From: a virus
Strand: one strand, 5' to 3'
Virus record (IMG/VR): IMGVR_UViG_3300037882_000724
Coordinates: 1 to 35,712 of that record
DNA length: 35,712 bases
Part shown: piece after piece, positions 27,199 to 35,574 of the stretch
How positions within the stretch are numbered: the first letter of the stretch is position 1
Layout of the letters: the number at the start of each line of letters is the position of its first letter
Notes under the pieces: model-generated
What the model was told of the DNA's origin: nothing
What the model saw: only the letters and a program-made list of their open reading frames with translations
Database searches by the model: none
Program-made: the position numbers and the translations under genes

Positions 27199-27745
27199 GC
27201 CAGAACTTCAATCCGTTGTTGAATTGGCGGCAGGCAGATTGCCGTTTGACATTATTGTTGTAGAAGGTAAGCGCTCTGCCGAACGGCAAGGTCAGTTATA
27301 TGCGCAAGGCCGAACCGCCCCCGGCAAAATCGTCACATGGACGTTAAACAGCAAGCACATTACGGGCGACGCTGTTGATTTGGCACCAATAGAAAAAGGC
27401 GCCATTCTGTGGGCAGATACAGCTAAATTTCATGCTATCGCAGGTGCTATGTTTACAGCCGCTAGTGAATTAGGCTTTGGGATTCGTTGGGGTAAGGATT
27501 GGGACCAAGACGGCATATTCGGCGAAAAAGGCGAAACTGACAGCCCGCATTTTGAATTAACAGGTGTAAATAAAGCATGGGAATCGAAATCATCATCGGT
27601 ATTATCGTCACCACAATCGCCGGCATCTTCGGCGCCAAAGCCTACGGAAAGTCCAAAGGCAGAAGCGAAGCAAATGCAACCCGAGATAAAGCCGACAATA
27701 TTAGGCAGGTTGACGCAGCTATTAAAACCGCTGACGCGCAAGTAA
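27158..27745 (+). CDS. M15-family endolysin (L-alanyl-D-glutamate peptidase-like)
   Basis: The 195-residue protein carries the VanY/M15 zinc-peptidase motifs 'SKHITGDAVDL' (His67, Asp74 region) and 'DSPHFEL' (His131), with Arg39 ('GKRSAERQGQL') in the usual place. It cleaves the peptide stem of peptidoglycan. Residues 141-195 form a Ser/Pro/Lys-rich tail outside the family fold. That tail is encoded where the Rz gene overlaps in another frame, and may exist partly because of this overlap. No signal peptide is seen, so it needs the holin. Confidence 0.85.
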   Translation: MLNETSKSRLRSVKPELQSVVELAAGRLPFDIIVVEGKRSAERQGQLYAQGRTAPGKIVTWTLNSKHITGDAVDLAPIEKGAILWADTAKFHAIAGAMFTAASELGFGIRWGKDWDQDGIFGEKGETDSPHFELTGVNKAWESKSSSVLSSPQSPASSAPKPTESPKAEAKQMQPEIKPTILGRLTQLLKPLTRK

Positions 27746-27864
27746 AGGTTTCTCAAAATGCAACAAAAGTTCAAAACGAAATTAATTCTCTTAACGACGG
27801 CGATGCTCTTAGCGAGTTGCGCCGCGATTACGCCAGAGAGAATAATCGAAACAAAAGTAATTGA
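27577..27864 (+). CDS. Rz: i-spanin (Rz-like)
   Basis: The 95-residue protein begins with a membrane anchor ('IEIIIGIIVTTIAGIFGAKA') and continues as a soluble helical domain ('KADNIRQVDAAIKTADAQVK'). This is the standard Rz design: inner-membrane anchor with periplasmic coiled coil. It starts 169 nt inside the endolysin gene in a different frame, and the Rz1 gene overlaps its end by 107 nt. With Rz1 it would fuse inner and outer membranes at lysis. Confidence 0.8.
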   Translation: MGIEIIIGIIVTTIAGIFGAKAYGKSKGRSEANATRDKADNIRQVDAAIKTADAQVKVSQNATKVQNEINSLNDGDALSELRRDYARENNRNKSN

Positions 27865-27979
27865 TACTTCTTGTAGTTGGGCTAAAGTAATTACTATTTC
27901 GCTAAACGATCAAATTAGCGATGCGACTGCGCGCCAAATACTTGCGCACAATCGGCAGGTTACTAAAAACTGCCCGTGA
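27758..27979 (+). CDS. Rz1: o-spanin lipoprotein (Rz1-like)
   Basis: The 73-residue protein has a signal sequence with lipobox 'LLASC' (Cys21), and then the Rz1-type segment 'DTSCSWAKVITISLNDQISD' and 'ARQILAHNRQVTKNC'. The mature lipoprotein sits in the outer membrane and contacts Rz. The start is embedded in Rz, as in lambda. This gene pair shows the host is Gram-negative. Confidence 0.85.
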   Translation: MQQKFKTKLILLTTAMLLASCAAITPERIIETKVIDTSCSWAKVITISLNDQISDATARQILAHNRQVTKNCP

Positions 27980-28009
27980 TATAGTCCGGCCGAAAGGCGC
28001 CTAACTGAT

Positions 28010-28417
28010 ATGACAGAATCGGAATTAAAGGCTGCTTTTGCAGCCTTTTTGCTTGATAGTGACAAGCCAGACCCTCAGCAAAGGGCCTGGGATGCCGCTA
28101 TGCGCCTCTATCCGCGCGAAAAGGATACCGGGGAGCGCTGCCGTATAGTTTTTGCGTGGCCGGATGACCCAGAAGTCATTTTGCACATGCGCAGGCTGCA
28201 AAGCGAAAAGCCAAAAGAGGATGGTATACCTAGTAAAACGGAAGTTATTAAAGAACTTTGGTCGTTGGCGAAGCATGAAAGGACTCTGCCTAAAGATAGG
28301 GTAGCTTGCGCTAGATTAGTAGGCGAAATGTTGGGGCTTATTCTTAAGGCGCCGGAAGACCCGGAAGGTTCCGGACGTATGCCTAAAGAACCTGTTTATA
28401 AAATTGTCGATAGATGA
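28010..28417 (+). CDS. terS: terminase small subunit
   Basis: The 135-residue protein lies directly before terL. 'SKTEVIKELWSLAKHERTLP' followed by 'DRVACARLVGEMLGLI' is typical of phage small terminases, and the first half ('AFLLDSDKPDPQQRAWDAAM') would form the DNA-binding helices. It should recognise the packaging site and feed DNA to TerL. The stop overlaps the terL start (ATGA). The 30-nt gap before the gene holds a minor GNRA-type hairpin. Confidence 0.8.
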   Translation: MTESELKAAFAAFLLDSDKPDPQQRAWDAAMRLYPREKDTGERCRIVFAWPDDPEVILHMRRLQSEKPKEDGIPSKTEVIKELWSLAKHERTLPKDRVACARLVGEMLGLILKAPEDPEGSGRMPKEPVYKIVDR

Positions 28418-29919
28418 TTGAAGAGTTAGACAGAACTAAAGATTATCAAGACGATGAATCTTTAGAAGCGCTGGTAACTGAAATATTCCCGGTACATTTA
28501 CCGTTATTGCAGCCTGCGCGTTATAAATGCGAGTATGGCGGTCGCGGTAGCGCAAAAACTAGAACTTTCGTAGCTATATTATTGAACAATGTTCAATACT
28601 ATGGTTGGCGGTTAGTATGCTTTCGAGAAATAATGAAATCGTTAGACGATTCTGTATATCAAGAATTTGTAGACGAAATATATAGAACGCCGGGGCGTGA
28701 AAAGTTTTTCAGTATTACAAAAGGAAGCATTATTTGTAATGTTACTGGTGGAAGAATTAAATTTGACGGATTGTTTAGAAATCAACAAAAGCTCAAAGGT
28801 TACGCAGGTTTCGATGCTGCGTGGGTTGAGGAAGCCGAAAACGTCACTGCCGAAAGCTGGAAATTCTTAATTCCCACTTTACGTAAAAACGGCTCTGAAA
28901 TTTGGGTTTCTTATAACCCCGACGATCCTTTATCGGCAACCCATACGATGTTTGTAACTGGTAGAACTTTCCCAGATTACACCCAAGTCAAAGACCCTAT
29001 CACAAAGGAATTAGTATTTAATCCCGACGGTTCGCCAAAGATGCGGCGTTACTGTGTCGTTATCAAAGTTAACTATACAGAAAATCCTAGATTCCCCGAA
29101 GAATTGAGGATTGACATGGAATTGATGAAAGAAAACGACTATGAATTATATTTGCATGTTTACGAAGGTGAGCCGGTAAGTAACAGCGATTTGGCTGTAA
29201 TTAAACCTATTTGGGTTTCCGCTGCTGTAGATGCCCACATAAAGCTAGGATTGTCGGCTAGCGGCTCATGGGATGCCGGTTTTGATGTGGCCGACGAAGG
29301 CAAGGACAAAAACGCTTTTGTCTGGCATCACGGCATTGTCGTTAAAGGCGCTGTTGAATGGAAAGATGATGACCCCAATACAGCAGCTAGGCGTGTATTC
29401 CACGAATCGCTAGATATGGGAATGGATACGGTGACGTATGATAATATTGGCGTTGGTGCTGGTGCTAAAGGTGCTATCCGTGAAGAAAAGCGGGCATTGA
29501 GTATTAAGCGTAAATGCCCGCAGTATAGAGGTTTTACCGCTAACGAGTCTCCGCTAAACCCTGAAGCTGATTACGCACCGGGTAAAAAGAATATTGATAT
29601 GTTCCGGGATTTAAAAGCTCAGGCGTGGTGGTTGGTTAGAGATAGATTCAAAAACACTTATGATGCTATTAACGGTAAACCATACGATCCCGAAAAGATA
29701 ATCAGCTTCGATTCAGAGTCGGAATTTTTACCGCCTGAAACTTTACGCAAGTTAATGGCCGAACTGTCGCAGCCGCGCAGAGATTTGATAAACGGCAAGG
29801 TGTTTATAGAATCTAAAAAGGACATGCGCAAGCGTGGTGTAATGTCTCCAAATCTGGCAGATGGCTTAATCATGTCATATGCGCCTGAAACTGGTTTCAA
29901 ATTAGAAAACTTAATATGA
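28414..29919 (+). CDS. terL: terminase large subunit (PBSX-like ATPase-nuclease)
   Basis: The 501-residue protein has Walker A 'GGRGSAKT' (42-49), Walker B with catalytic glutamate 'AAWVEEAENV' (135-144) and coupling motif 'SYNPDDP' (166-172). The nuclease motifs are 'GFDVADEGKDKN' (Asp291, Asp294), 'TYDNIGVGAG' (Asp343) and 'NLADGLIMSYA' near the C-terminus. It cuts concatemeric phage DNA and pumps it into the prohead. Length and order match PBSX-type terminases. The stop overlaps the portal ATG. Confidence 0.95.
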   Translation: MIEELDRTKDYQDDESLEALVTEIFPVHLPLLQPARYKCEYGGRGSAKTRTFVAILLNNVQYYGWRLVCFREIMKSLDDSVYQEFVDEIYRTPGREKFFSITKGSIICNVTGGRIKFDGLFRNQQKLKGYAGFDAAWVEEAENVTAESWKFLIPTLRKNGSEIWVSYNPDDPLSATHTMFVTGRTFPDYTQVKDPITKELVFNPDGSPKMRRYCVVIKVNYTENPRFPEELRIDMELMKENDYELYLHVYEGEPVSNSDLAVIKPIWVSAAVDAHIKLGLSASGSWDAGFDVADEGKDKNAFVWHHGIVVKGAVEWKDDDPNTAARRVFHESLDMGMDTVTYDNIGVGAGAKGAIREEKRALSIKRKCPQYRGFTANESPLNPEADYAPGKKNIDMFRDLKAQAWWLVRDRFKNTYDAINGKPYDPEKIISFDSESEFLPPETLRKLMAELSQPRRDLINGKVFIESKKDMRKRGVMSPNLADGLIMSYAPETGFKLENLI

Positions 29920-31313
29920 AGATGCGAAAAATCAAAGCCGTTAAAATCGACTCAGGTTATTTAAATGCTTTAGTCCCTGCGCAAGTTCGCGGGCGTATGA
30001 GCAACTATAGTTCTGAAATGATGGCGGGAACTTCGTTATTAAACGAAGCGGTGCTAGAAGCTTCGTATATTCATAACGATATTTTTAGAAATATCTGCGA
30101 TGTACCAGCGGAAGAAATGACACGGGCCGGTTTTAAGTTAGACGGTATTTCAGAAGAGCAAGAACAAGCCATTAAGTCTAAAATCGAAGAATTAGACGCA
30201 ATGGAAAGATTTTCCGAGGCTATCAAATGGCGTTTCGCTTACGGTGGCGGGCTAATGCTTTTGGGATTAAACGACGGCGGTTCTTTCGAAGAAGAGTTGA
30301 GGGAAGATTCTTTGACGGATATCGAATTCATAAAGGTATACGATAGGTTTGAATGCCGCCCAGAAAGATACTATGAAACTCAAGATAAAAATTTCGGCAA
30401 AGTTGAAATTTGGCAAATAAACCCGCGCGACGGAAATCAACAATTTTTTGTTCACGAGTCCCGCGTTTTAGTATTTGACGGGCAAACTGTGCCTAATATT
30501 GTTCGCAAATCTAATGATGGTTGGGGTGCGTCGAATATTCAAACTTGTTTTAAGAAAGTAATCAGGCTCGATACTGCTTATAAATACTCACTAGATTTGT
30601 TGCAAAGAATGCAACAAGCAGTCCATAAAATACCCAATCTTTCGCAAGAATTGGCAGGGCCTACCGGCGAAGCTAATGTTATGAAACGTGTCAATGTTGT
30701 TGATACGGTAAGGGGTATTTACAATACTATCATTCTAGATGCTCAAGAAGAATACGATATTACTTCTTTTTCACTGACTGGCGTTAAAGAAATTGTAACT
30801 TTATTAGCGGAAGCGGTTTCCTCAGCTTCTAGAATTCCGGTTTTTATTCTTATTGGTAAAACCGAAGGCGGTTTAAATAGTAACGGCGAATCGTCTAAAG
30901 AAGGTTGGTATACACAAATCGGAGCTTGGCAAAATCAACAATTGCGCAAGCCTTTAGATCGTCTGATTAGTTTGATTCGGCGTGTGGAAAGCGGCGGCTC
31001 TGACGATGGTGGTAATTACACTTTAGAGTTTAACCCGCTTTATACAATGACTGATGCCCAAAAGGCCGAGGTTGATTTAAAGAAAGAACAAAAACAGAAA
31101 GCTAAGGTTGATGGTGTGGTAGCTGCTATTAACGCTGGGCTTTTGGACGAGAATGAAGGTCGTGAAGTTATTCGGGAAGACTACGGATTAAAAGGCGATG
31201 GGCCAGAACCCGAAGCTGAAGAGCCAAACCCGATAGTTCTTAACCCAGGTCAAAAATTAGTGAGCCCAGTCCCCGGCGCCAACAACCCCGCTAATTCTGT
31301 GGGCAGTAAATGA
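29916..31313 (+). CDS. portal protein (DUF1073-type)
   Basis: The 465-residue protein sits directly after terL and shows portal-type features of the DUF1073/HI1409 family: 'YIHNDIFRNICDVPAEEMTR', 'EAIKWRFAYGGGLMLLGL' and 'IGKTEGGLNSNGESSKEGWY'. The portal is the dodecameric ring at one capsid vertex through which DNA passes. The last ~65 residues are Pro/Glu-rich ('GPEPEAEEPNPIVL') and probably disordered. A TCTGTGGGCA copy encodes the residues just before the stop. Confidence 0.9.
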   Translation: MKMRKIKAVKIDSGYLNALVPAQVRGRMSNYSSEMMAGTSLLNEAVLEASYIHNDIFRNICDVPAEEMTRAGFKLDGISEEQEQAIKSKIEELDAMERFSEAIKWRFAYGGGLMLLGLNDGGSFEEELREDSLTDIEFIKVYDRFECRPERYYETQDKNFGKVEIWQINPRDGNQQFFVHESRVLVFDGQTVPNIVRKSNDGWGASNIQTCFKKVIRLDTAYKYSLDLLQRMQQAVHKIPNLSQELAGPTGEANVMKRVNVVDTVRGIYNTIILDAQEEYDITSFSLTGVKEIVTLLAEAVSSASRIPVFILIGKTEGGLNSNGESSKEGWYTQIGAWQNQQLRKPLDRLISLIRRVESGGSDDGGNYTLEFNPLYTMTDAQKAEVDLKKEQKQKAKVDGVVAAINAGLLDENEGREVIREDYGLKGDGPEPEAEEPNPIVLNPGQKLVSPVPGANNPANSVGSK

Positions 31314-32125
31314 AAGAATGGCTCTATCCGCTGCATTACGAAAAACGTTACAGCAGCTATTTAGAAAAGAGCTTAACGGCCGCCAAAAAGGAATTTTTGG
31401 CCCGTTTACAGACTTTGCCCGAATGGAATTCGGAAGCTATTGATTTGTTTATCGTTCAAATGAATGATTGGATAGCTAAAAAGCGTGAAGAAAACAAACG
31501 CATTTTATTTGGCTATTTTTCACTAATCAATTCTTTTAATGATAAGCAGTTTAGGGCTGTTGTTAAAGATGGCACGGGGCTGACTTTACCAAATCCTAAC
31601 AGTTCTGAATTAGCTAGCCCGTATTCTGATCTATTGTCAAAATTTGGTGATAATGCAGACATATTTAGACAAGAGCCCTATTTACTAGAAATTCAACAAA
31701 CGTGGGTTTCTATTCAAGATACACAACTAGATAAGACAATAACTAGCACAGTTATAGATTTATCGCAAATAGTAAAGCAGTCTATTTTATCACAAGTTGC
31801 CAAAAAGATAATATTGGGCGCTATAAACTCTAGAGTCGAAGTCGAATCGAAAAGAATTGTGTCTTTTGGAAAAGATCAAGTATCAAAAATAAATATACAG
31901 CTGGAACGTGCTAAAGCAGGTTCTTTAAATCTAGACTCTTACGAATGGATCACGCGCAGAGATGAGCGCGTTAGAGGTAATCCGAACGGTATCTATCCAA
32001 AAGCCAAACCGTCCCATTTTGCGCGAGAAGGTAAGTTGTTTAACTGGACAAATCCGCCCGAAGGGGGCCACCCGGGCGAAGCGCCGGGCTGTCGCTGTAA
32101 GGCTAGATTACGGTTTAGAAAATAG
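31310..32125 (+). CDS. minor head protein (Mu gpF / SPP1 gp7-like)
   Basis: The 271-residue protein ends with the classical Mu-F motif 'EWITRRDERVRGNPNGIYP', 'GKLFNWTNPPEGGHPGEAPG' and 'CRCKARLRF'. The N-terminal part is helical. Such proteins are packaged in a few copies and are needed for capsid assembly or early DNA entry. ATG overlaps the portal stop. A 38-nt gap with a TGTGGGCA copy separates it from the protease gene. Confidence 0.9.
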   Translation: MKEWLYPLHYEKRYSSYLEKSLTAAKKEFLARLQTLPEWNSEAIDLFIVQMNDWIAKKREENKRILFGYFSLINSFNDKQFRAVVKDGTGLTLPNPNSSELASPYSDLLSKFGDNADIFRQEPYLLEIQQTWVSIQDTQLDKTITSTVIDLSQIVKQSILSQVAKKIILGAINSRVEVESKRIVSFGKDQVSKINIQLERAKAGSLNLDSYEWITRRDERVRGNPNGIYPKAKPSHFAREGKLFNWTNPPEGGHPGEAPGCRCKARLRFRK

Positions 32126-32163
32126 CCATAGCCTGCCCACAAGTAGGGTATATACTGCCGCCC

Positions 32164-33234
32164 ATGCCTAAAAGCCGGTTCGATTACCATCAATTAACGC
32201 TAAAGACAGACGAAGGTTTTCTAATTGATTCGCCTATTGTCGCTAGAACTGGTATTTTGACGTATTTAAATCAGGATGGTTCCATTCGTCGCGAATTGCG
32301 TCGCCCTGAAGAAGTTTTTAAGGCTGATTCTTTGAATAGCTTTAGAGGTAAGCCTATTACTGTTGACCACCCAAAAGGCAAAGTTTCTAGCCGTGATGTA
32401 GCAAAACATTCTGTCGGCACGATTTTGGTTAGCGGTCGTCAGGATGGCGATTTTGTTCGAACGGACATTGTTATTCATCAGCCGGAACGAATCGGAGATA
32501 GGCGCGAATTATCTGTAGGTTACGACGTTGATTTAGATGAGACTCCGGGTGAATGGAACGGCGAACGTTACGATGCTGAACAAACTAACATTAGGGTTAA
32601 TCATTTATCGGTGGTTAAGAAGGGGCGCGCTGGCGCTAAAGCTCGTTTGAATCTTGATTCTGACGAAGTTATTGATATAGAAAAGGATGAAATTGTTATG
32701 CCTAAGATTCGTTTAGATAATGGTATCGAATACGAAGCGTCGGCCGAAGTTATTCACGCTTTGGAAGTTGCTAACGGTAAGGTCAAAGAAACGCAAATCA
32801 AGCTTGACGCAGCTACTTTACAAGTTACTAACGTAACTGTCGAAAAAGATAAGCTGCAAGCGCGCGTAGACGCATTACCCGCCGAAATTGAAGCCGCTAC
32901 TAAGAAAGCTGCCGAAGGTCTAAAGGCACGATCAGACCTCGAAACTACTGCAGGGCGGTTTAAGGTCGATTGCGCAAATAAAACTGACGACGAAATTAAA
33001 ACGGCCGTAATCAAGTCTTTTAACAAAGACTTTGACCCCGCCGGTAAGTCTGCCGACTATATTCAAGCGTCGTTTGATATTGCAGTATCTAGTCGTAAAG
33101 ATACCGCGATGCAAACACAACGTAATATCGTCGGCAAGCCTATTACCTCTAAGGCCAACACCGACAGCGGCGAAGATATCTACGCCTCCCATCGTCGTTC
33201 GTTAGGTTCTAACGCTCAATCGGAAAAGGTTTAA
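32164..33234 (+). CDS. capsid maturation protease fused to scaffold (DUF2213-like)
   Basis: Residues 1-165 match the DUF2213 phage protease family: 'ADSLNSFRGKPITVDHP' (His candidate), 'RRELSVGYDVDLDETPG' (Ser candidate) and 'NHLSVVKKGRAG'. The rest (about 170-356) is a charged coiled-coil-like segment ('IEAATKKAAEGLKARSDLET') that fits an internal scaffold. It probably directs prohead assembly and then cleaves itself or the scaffold. The catalytic residues are inferred by family pattern only. Confidence 0.8.
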   Translation: MPKSRFDYHQLTLKTDEGFLIDSPIVARTGILTYLNQDGSIRRELRRPEEVFKADSLNSFRGKPITVDHPKGKVSSRDVAKHSVGTILVSGRQDGDFVRTDIVIHQPERIGDRRELSVGYDVDLDETPGEWNGERYDAEQTNIRVNHLSVVKKGRAGAKARLNLDSDEVIDIEKDEIVMPKIRLDNGIEYEASAEVIHALEVANGKVKETQIKLDAATLQVTNVTVEKDKLQARVDALPAEIEAATKKAAEGLKARSDLETTAGRFKVDCANKTDDEIKTAVIKSFNKDFDPAGKSADYIQASFDIAVSSRKDTAMQTQRNIVGKPITSKANTDSGEDIYASHRRSLGSNAQSEKV

Positions 33235-33238
33235 TATC

Positions 33239-33712
33239 ATGCAAACTGTCTATACTTTATATAACAGCGAACTTCAATTAGGTAATATTGCCGATACTTC
33301 ACTACGGCAAGTCGATAGTTTTTCGGCTGAGGGTGTGGTGGGTCTGGCGAAGTTTGTGCGCGCCGGTACTAACCCGGAACGGCAATGCGTACAGCTTACA
33401 ACGTCAGTAGGTCAAGCAGCCTTAGCAATCGGCGTTGCTCTGCTGACTCAAACGTTAGTCCAAAATTCGGCCGGCTTAGTTCAGTACGCCGATAAAGAGA
33501 CTGTTTCGGTTATGACCAAAGGCCGGGTTGTGCTGCAAACTAACGATGCTGTTGCTGCACGCGCTCAAGCCAATTTGCATTTGGCTAGCGGTAATGTTAC
33601 CGACGAAGCTGTCGGCGCAGGTATTGAAGCATTTACGCGATTCCGCGCTCGTTTTGTTACCGCTACGACCGCTGCCGGTTTGGCAATTGTCGAAATCAGC
33701 GACATGATCTAA
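33239..33712 (+). CDS. capsid decoration / structural cement-like protein
   Basis: The 157-residue beta-rich protein lies between protease and major capsid genes. Its repeats of small residues ('VQLTTSVGQAALAIGVALLT', 'VGAGIEAFTRFRARFVTATT') resemble phage head decoration or cement proteins (DUF2190-like style). It would stabilise the expanded capsid. The identification rests mostly on position and composition. Confidence 0.65.
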   Translation: MQTVYTLYNSELQLGNIADTSLRQVDSFSAEGVVGLAKFVRAGTNPERQCVQLTTSVGQAALAIGVALLTQTLVQNSAGLVQYADKETVSVMTKGRVVLQTNDAVAARAQANLHLASGNVTDEAVGAGIEAFTRFRARFVTATTAAGLAIVEISDMI

Positions 33713-33727
33713 TTTCAAGGGGATATT

Positions 33728-34729
33728 ATGCCTACCAAACAAGAACGTTTCGACCAAGATTTAAACACTATCACTTTTCTCGTTCAAGCGGGGCAAAGCG
33801 ATTTGCGAATGGACGTTGAGCGTGAAGACGCTAACGAAACCGTCTATTTTGCTCGTCAGCTTGAGTATGTCCGTAGCCGGATTTACGATGTTAAGCGCCC
33901 AAAGCCTTCGGCACTTGAGCGTTTCCCTATCGATTCGGAAGCCCCCGAATGGGCCGAAACGATTACTTACACGATGTATGACGCTACCGGCATCGCTAAG
34001 ATTATCGCATCGTATGCGGATGATTTGCCGATGGTCGGTGTTAGCGGGCAGCAATTCTCTAGCCCCGTTCGTTCTCTTGGTATTGCTTACGGTTGGTCTA
34101 CCGCCGAAATTCGAGCAGCTTCGCAAGCACGAATCAATTTAAAAACCGAAAAGGCATTGATGGCCCGTAAGGGTAACGACTTTAAGGTTAACCAAATTGC
34201 TTGGTTTGGCGATACTGTTTCGGGTCTGCCGGGTTTCCTGACTAACGCTAATATTCCGGCTTATACGGTGCCCGCTGATGGTACCGGGTCGTCTAAGCTT
34301 TGGTCTACCAAAACCGCCGATCAAATCATTCGCGATATGAACGGCATTGTTAACCAAGTGAAGACGCAAACCGTTGGCGTTCACAAGGCTACTGAACTTT
34401 GGTTGGCGATTGCTAATGCTACTCATATCGGTTCTGTTCCGCGCTCTAGCACTAGTGACACAACCATTCGCGAATTCTTTACGAAGAATAACCCAGGCGT
34501 GACGATTCACGAAGTCCCCGAATTGGCTACTGTTCCGGTTCTGTCGAATCTTAACGTCATGGTTGCTATTGAAAACAACCTTGAAAACCTTGAACTTATC
34601 TTGCCGATGGCTTTCCGCGAATATCCGCCGCAAGTCAACAACCTTTCGTGGAAGGTTCCCGCCGAATCGCGTATCGGTGGTGTCGTGATTCGCTATCCGC
34701 TGGCCATGGCTATCGGCACCGGAATTTAA
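33728..34729 (+). CDS. major capsid protein (DUF2184-type)
   Basis: The 333-residue protein has the DUF2184 pattern: 'RSRIYDVKRPKPSALERFP', 'ITYTMYDATGIAKIIASYAD', 'YGWSTAEIRAASQARINL', 'GDTVSGLPGFLTNANIP' and 'RIGGVVIRYPLAMAI' at the end. It follows AAGGGGATATT and precedes a terminator, as expected for the most abundant virion protein. Codons here are visibly more GC-ending than in the early genes, consistent with high expression. Confidence 0.9.
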   Translation: MPTKQERFDQDLNTITFLVQAGQSDLRMDVEREDANETVYFARQLEYVRSRIYDVKRPKPSALERFPIDSEAPEWAETITYTMYDATGIAKIIASYADDLPMVGVSGQQFSSPVRSLGIAYGWSTAEIRAASQARINLKTEKALMARKGNDFKVNQIAWFGDTVSGLPGFLTNANIPAYTVPADGTGSSKLWSTKTADQIIRDMNGIVNQVKTQTVGVHKATELWLAIANATHIGSVPRSSTSDTTIREFFTKNNPGVTIHEVPELATVPVLSNLNVMVAIENNLENLELILPMAFREYPPQVNNLSWKVPAESRIGGVVIRYPLAMAIGTGI

Positions 34730-34738
34730 TGTGGCAAG

Positions 34739-34788
34739 CCCTGACAGTTGCTCATATTCTGTGGGCAAATTGTCAGGGTTATTTTTTG
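34739..34788 (+). terminator. terminator after the major capsid gene
   Basis: CCCTGACAGTT pairs with AATTGTCAGGG (one G-U) around a 17-nt loop that contains TCTGTGGG, then TTATTTTTT. It should lower expression of downstream head genes relative to the capsid gene. Confidence 0.75.
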
Positions 34789-34801
34789 GAGTAAATAAGT
34801 A

Positions 34802-35164
34802 ATGGCTGAAAAAGAAATCAAGTTCTTTAACGTTAAGAACATTAGTTTGCGCGTTGTCGGCTTTGCCGGTCAAATGCTTGCACCTCTTGATGTTATTAAA
34901 GTTGTTGACGATGAAAACAACATTAACCGTAAGTCGGTTAGTCATGATCCTTTTATTGATTTCACCGACGAAGAACCGACTTTGCAAGGAACTTTAGATA
35001 TTTCTGTTGTTCCTGCTCCCGAAAGCGAACCGGAATTTGTTGAAAAGCAAAACGGCGCCCCGGCTCGCGCAACGCCGGTTAAAGCGACAACTAGCAAGCC
35101 TGCTGCAACAAAAACTGGAGCCACACCAACGGGCGCCGGTTGGGGCAAGAACGCAGCTAAGTAA
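34802..35164 (+). CDS. hypothetical head-region protein (120 aa)
   Basis: The first 75 residues form a beta-type domain ('EKEIKFFNVKNISLRVVGFA', 'DPFIDFTDEEPTLQGTLDIS') and the rest is an Ala/Pro/Thr/Lys-rich disordered tail. Small proteins of this type between capsid and connector genes are usually virion components, but no function is known. GGAG lies 13 nt upstream of ATG 34802. Confidence 0.6.
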   Translation: MAEKEIKFFNVKNISLRVVGFAGQMLAPLDVIKVVDDENNINRKSVSHDPFIDFTDEEPTLQGTLDISVVPAPESEPEFVEKQNGAPARATPVKATTSKPAATKTGATPTGAGWGKNAAK

Positions 35165-35169
35165 ATAAA

Positions 35170-35574
35170 ATGACGCAGTTAGAATTATTCAGGCAGTTTG
35201 CTAAAGAATTCAGTAACCTTACTGATGAAAAAGTAGAAGCTTGGTTTTCTACTGCGTTAATTTTCCTAGACGATAATTTTGCAGCTATTCCAACGTCTAA
35301 ACAAGATTTGGCCGTTGTTTTATACGCTGCGCATCTTTGCTGGTTAGACAAATATCCCGGTCAAGGTGGCGCAAGTCGCGGGCCAATTCTTAGCGAATCC
35401 GATGATTGTATCGGCGCAAAAAAGCAATATCAGTTAATTCAAAATAGCGATACTTGGCTAGGACAGTCTCATTACGGTTTGTCATTTAGTAACCTAACGG
35501 GTATTTTTGATAAATCGAAATCAAAAGCTTCGATTTTAACTCGATTTGGTACTAACCCGAGTTTTATAGTATGA
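35170..35574 (+). CDS. head-tail connector-like protein (DUF4054)
   Basis: The 134-residue helical protein matches the DUF4054 family of tailed phages: 'LFRQFAKEFSNLTDEKVEAW', 'ALIFLDDNFAAIPTSKQDLA' and 'LYAAHLCWLDKY'. Position after the capsid gene is typical. Such proteins form a ring below the portal or complete the head. The stop overlaps the next ATG (ATGA). Confidence 0.8.
   Translation: MTQLELFRQFAKEFSNLTDEKVEAWFSTALIFLDDNFAAIPTSKQDLAVVLYAAHLCWLDKYPGQGGASRGPILSESDDCIGAKKQYQLIQNSDTWLGQSHYGLSFSNLTGIFDKSKSKASILTRFGTNPSFIV

Noticed and set aside
34139-34987. 282-codon open frame on the minus strand
   Set aside because: It is antisense to the major capsid gene, whose family match is clear. 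The antisense protein resembles nothing and crosses a plus-strand terminator.
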